A DNA stretch of 53,357 bases from Cytobacillus sp. S13-E01 (GTDB lineage: Bacteria > Bacillota > Bacilli > Bacillales > Bacillaceae_L). Positions 51,351 through 53,357 of the stretch are shown here, piece after piece. A model generated the notes under the pieces. That model saw only the letters and a program-made list of their open reading frames with translations, made no database searches and was not told the DNA's origin. Position 1 is the stretch's first letter, and the number at the start of each line of letters is the position of its first letter. Location of the stretch: NCBI RefSeq assembly GCF_029193815.1, contig NZ_JARFVC010000026.1, positions 1-53,357 of the forward strand, written 5' to 3'. The position numbers and the translations under genes were made by a program.

Positions 51351-53357
51351 CTATTTTTTTAATATTACCTTCATTCTATCAACAACATTTTCTACTGTAA
51401 AGCCATATTCTTTCATAATTTTCGTACCTGGTGCAGATGCACCAAACTGATTAATCGCTACTACTTCACCTTCGTCACCAGTGTAGCGTTCCCATCCTAG
51501 TGATGACGCCATTTCGATTCCAAGGCGTTTCTTAACAGACTTAGGGATAACTGTATTTTTATATTCCGCAGACTGCTCTTCAAAGCGATCCCATGAAGGC
51601 ATACTGATAACAGAAACATGAATGTTCTCGCTAGCAAGTGCCTTTTGCGCTTCGACGGCAAGGCCCACTTCTGAACCTGATGCTAATAATAGGCCCTCAG
51701 GGTTATTATTTTGAGCCTCTGAAATGACATACGCACCTTTTTTCACGCCTTCATAGGCCTTATCAATTGTACCGGCAATAGTTGGTAGGTTTTGACGAGT
51801 AAGAACCAAGGTTGTCGGTTTGTCAGTTGATTCCATTGCTAGTCTCCATGCAGCCGCTGTTTCATTTCCATCAGCTGGACGGATAACACCCAGGCCAGGC
51901 ATTGCACGTAATGCAGGTAACTGTTCAACCGGCTCATGGGTTGGACCATCTTCACCAACGGCAATACTGTCATGTGTAAACACATAAGTTACTGGCAGTT
52001 TCATCAAAGCAGCTAGTCGGATTGCAGGACGTAAGTAATCAGAGAATACAAAGAATGTTCCACCGTATACTCTAACCCCACCATGTAATGCCATACCATT
52101 TAACGCAGCACCCATTGCAAACTCACGAACACCAAACCAAATGTTGCGTCCGCTGTAATCATTTGGAGTAAAGTCCCCAGCACCTTTGATCATGGTATTG
52201 TTTGAGCCTGCTAAGTCAGCTGAGCCACCAAAAAATTGTGGTACGTGGTTTGCGATTGCATTTAAGGTTTCACCAGATGACGCACGTGATGCTAAGCTTT
52301 TGCCTTCTTCATATTTAGGCAGGTGATTTTCCCAACCTTCTGGAAGTTTACCCAAAATAGCTGCATCAAGTTGTTTGCCAAGCTCAGGATATTGTGATTT
52401 ATAGTGTGCAAACAACTCATTCCATTCTTGTTCTTTCTTTTCACCAGGCTCATAGATAGACGTACGGAAATGAGAATATACTTCATCCGGAACATGAAAA
52501 TCCTGTTCGAACGTCCAGTTATAAGCTTCCTTCGTAAGTTTCGCCTCGTCTGCTCCAAGTGGTGCACCATGCACACCAGATGTTCCAGCTCTATTTGGCG
52601 AACCATAGCCAATCGTTGTTTTCACTTCAATTAAGGTTGGGCGGTTCTGATTGGCTTTTGCCTCAGCAAGTGCCTTAGATATTTCTTCCAGATTATTACC
52701 GTCTTCAACTCTGATATATTGCCAGCCATATGAATCAAAGCGTTTTTCAACACTTTCAGAGAAAGAACGATCTAAATCACCATCAAGTGAAATATCATTT
52801 GAATCATATAAAACAACTAACTTTCCAAGCTGTAAATGGCCGGCAAAAGATGCCGCCTCAGCTGATACACCTTCCATTAAGTCCCCATCACCACAAATAC
52901 TGTATGTATAATGATCAACTACATTGAAAGATTCCTTATTGTAGGTACCTGCTAAATGACGTTCAGCCATTGCCATTCCGACTGCCATCGCAATACCTTG
53001 GCCAAGTGGACCAGTTGTTGCGTCCACACCAGCAGTATGACCAAATTCTGGATGTCCAGGGGTTCTGCTCCCCCATTGACGAAAATTTTTAAGATCGTCA
53101 ATTGTTAAACCATAGCCGCTTAGATGTAATAAGCTATATAACAACATCGATCCATGGCCTGCTGAAAGGACGAAACGATCACGGTTAAACCATGCAGGAT
53201 TGCTTGGATTAATGTTCATATGCTTCGTCCAAAGTGAAAATGCCATAGGAGCTGCCCCCATCGGCATTCCTGGATGGCCTGAATTTGCTTTTTCAATAGC
53301 ATCAATGGATAGTGTTCTAATCGCAGCGATTGATAAATCTTCAATAGTATGTGTCAT
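51351..53357 (-). CDS. tkt: Transketolase
   Basis: 668 aa, complete: the window ends at its start codon. TPP-dependent two-carbon transfer in the pentose phosphate pathway. [19 protein letters not shown] and [18 protein letters not shown] (TPP/Mg site), [19 protein letters not shown] (catalytic Glu), and [18 protein letters not shown] are all present. Next gene to the left is sirA. The promoter and ribosome site lie outside the window. Confidence 0.97.
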   Translation of the reverse strand: MTHTIEDLSIAAIRTLSIDAIEKANSGHPGMPMGAAPMAFSLWTKHMNINPSNPAWFNRDRFVLSAGHGSMLLYSLLHLSGYGLTIDDLKNFRQWGSRTPGHPEFGHTAGVDATTGPLGQGIAMAVGMAMAERHLAGTYNKESFNVVDHYTYSICGDGDLMEGVSAEAASFAGHLQLGKLVVLYDSNDISLDGDLDRSFSESVEKRFDSYGWQYIRVEDGNNLEEISKALAEAKANQNRPTLIEVKTTIGYGSPNRAGTSGVHGAPLGADEAKLTKEAYNWTFEQDFHVPDEVYSHFRTSIYEPGEKKEQEWNELFAHYKSQYPELGKQLDAAILGKLPEGWENHLPKYEEGKSLASRASSGETLNAIANHVPQFFGGSADLAGSNNTMIKGAGDFTPNDYSGRNIWFGVREFAMGAALNGMALHGGVRVYGGTFFVFSDYLRPAIRLAALMKLPVTYVFTHDSIAVGEDGPTHEPVEQLPALRAMPGLGVIRPADGNETAAAWRLAMESTDKPTTLVLTRQNLPTIAGTIDKAYEGVKKGAYVISEAQNNNPEGLLLASGSEVGLAVEAQKALASENIHVSVISMPSWDRFEEQSAEYKNTVIPKSVKKRLGIEMASSLGWERYTGDEGEVVAINQFGASAPGTKIMKEYGFTVENVVDRMKVILKK

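Overview
The window looks like a chromosomal segment of an endospore-forming, AT-rich Bacillaceae bacterium. From about 15.9 kb to the right edge it follows, in inverted order, the Bacillus subtilis block tkt-sirA(yneE)-yneF-ccdA-yneI-ccdC(yneJ)-yneK-cotM-sspP-sspO-acnA(citB)-sspN-tlp-yneP-yneQ-yneR-plsY-yneT-parE-parC. Small acid-soluble spore proteins, a Spo0E-like phosphatase, SirA and CotM all point to sporulation.

Layout. 1-3.5 kb is a decayed accessory region: an ISL3-type transposase, a GNAT gene cut by the IS, three 17-bp direct repeats, and a tyrosine-recombinase fragment joined to a MocR regulator fragment. 3.7-6.8 kb holds a DUF3221 protein and an MFS transporter with an ArsR-like regulator. 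6.9-11.1 kb is a quinone/aromatic-stress cluster (CatE, FMN reductase, WrbA) in which most neighbours are broken: LLM flavin oxidoreductase, NmrA, HxlR and MhqO remnants, plus a well-preserved MhqR-type operator. 11.2-15.8 kb carries AlaX, TatD, CorA and an AI-2E-family permease. 15.9-33.5 kb is the conserved parC-to-acnA block. 34-38.7 kb contains a selenocysteine module. 38.8-46.4 kb has an S9 peptidase, cold-shock protein, DUF1540 protein, thioesterase and the proline operon proC-proB-proA. 47-53.4 kb returns to the yneK-to-tkt block and ends exactly at the tkt start codon.

Main discovery. selA, selB and a complete tRNA-Sec gene (selC, anticodon UCA) are interleaved with cotM and sspP. Between selB and cotM lies a 79-codon gene that ordinary ORF calling misses because codon 14 is UGA. 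Read through, it is a SelW/Rdx-like protein with a C-x-x-U redox motif. A perfect 6-bp hairpin with a GUU loop begins 16 nt after the UGA, as expected of a bacterial SECIS. It has its own sigma-A-like promoter and terminator. The locus therefore holds Sec-tRNA, Sec synthase, Sec elongation factor and a likely client; selD is not in the window.

A second theme is an intergenic repeat family: at least four full or long copies and several short ones. Most sit just outside the transcription terminators of protein genes, all in the orientation set by the adjacent gene. One copy together with a terminator separates sspN from tlp, which form one operon in B. subtilis.
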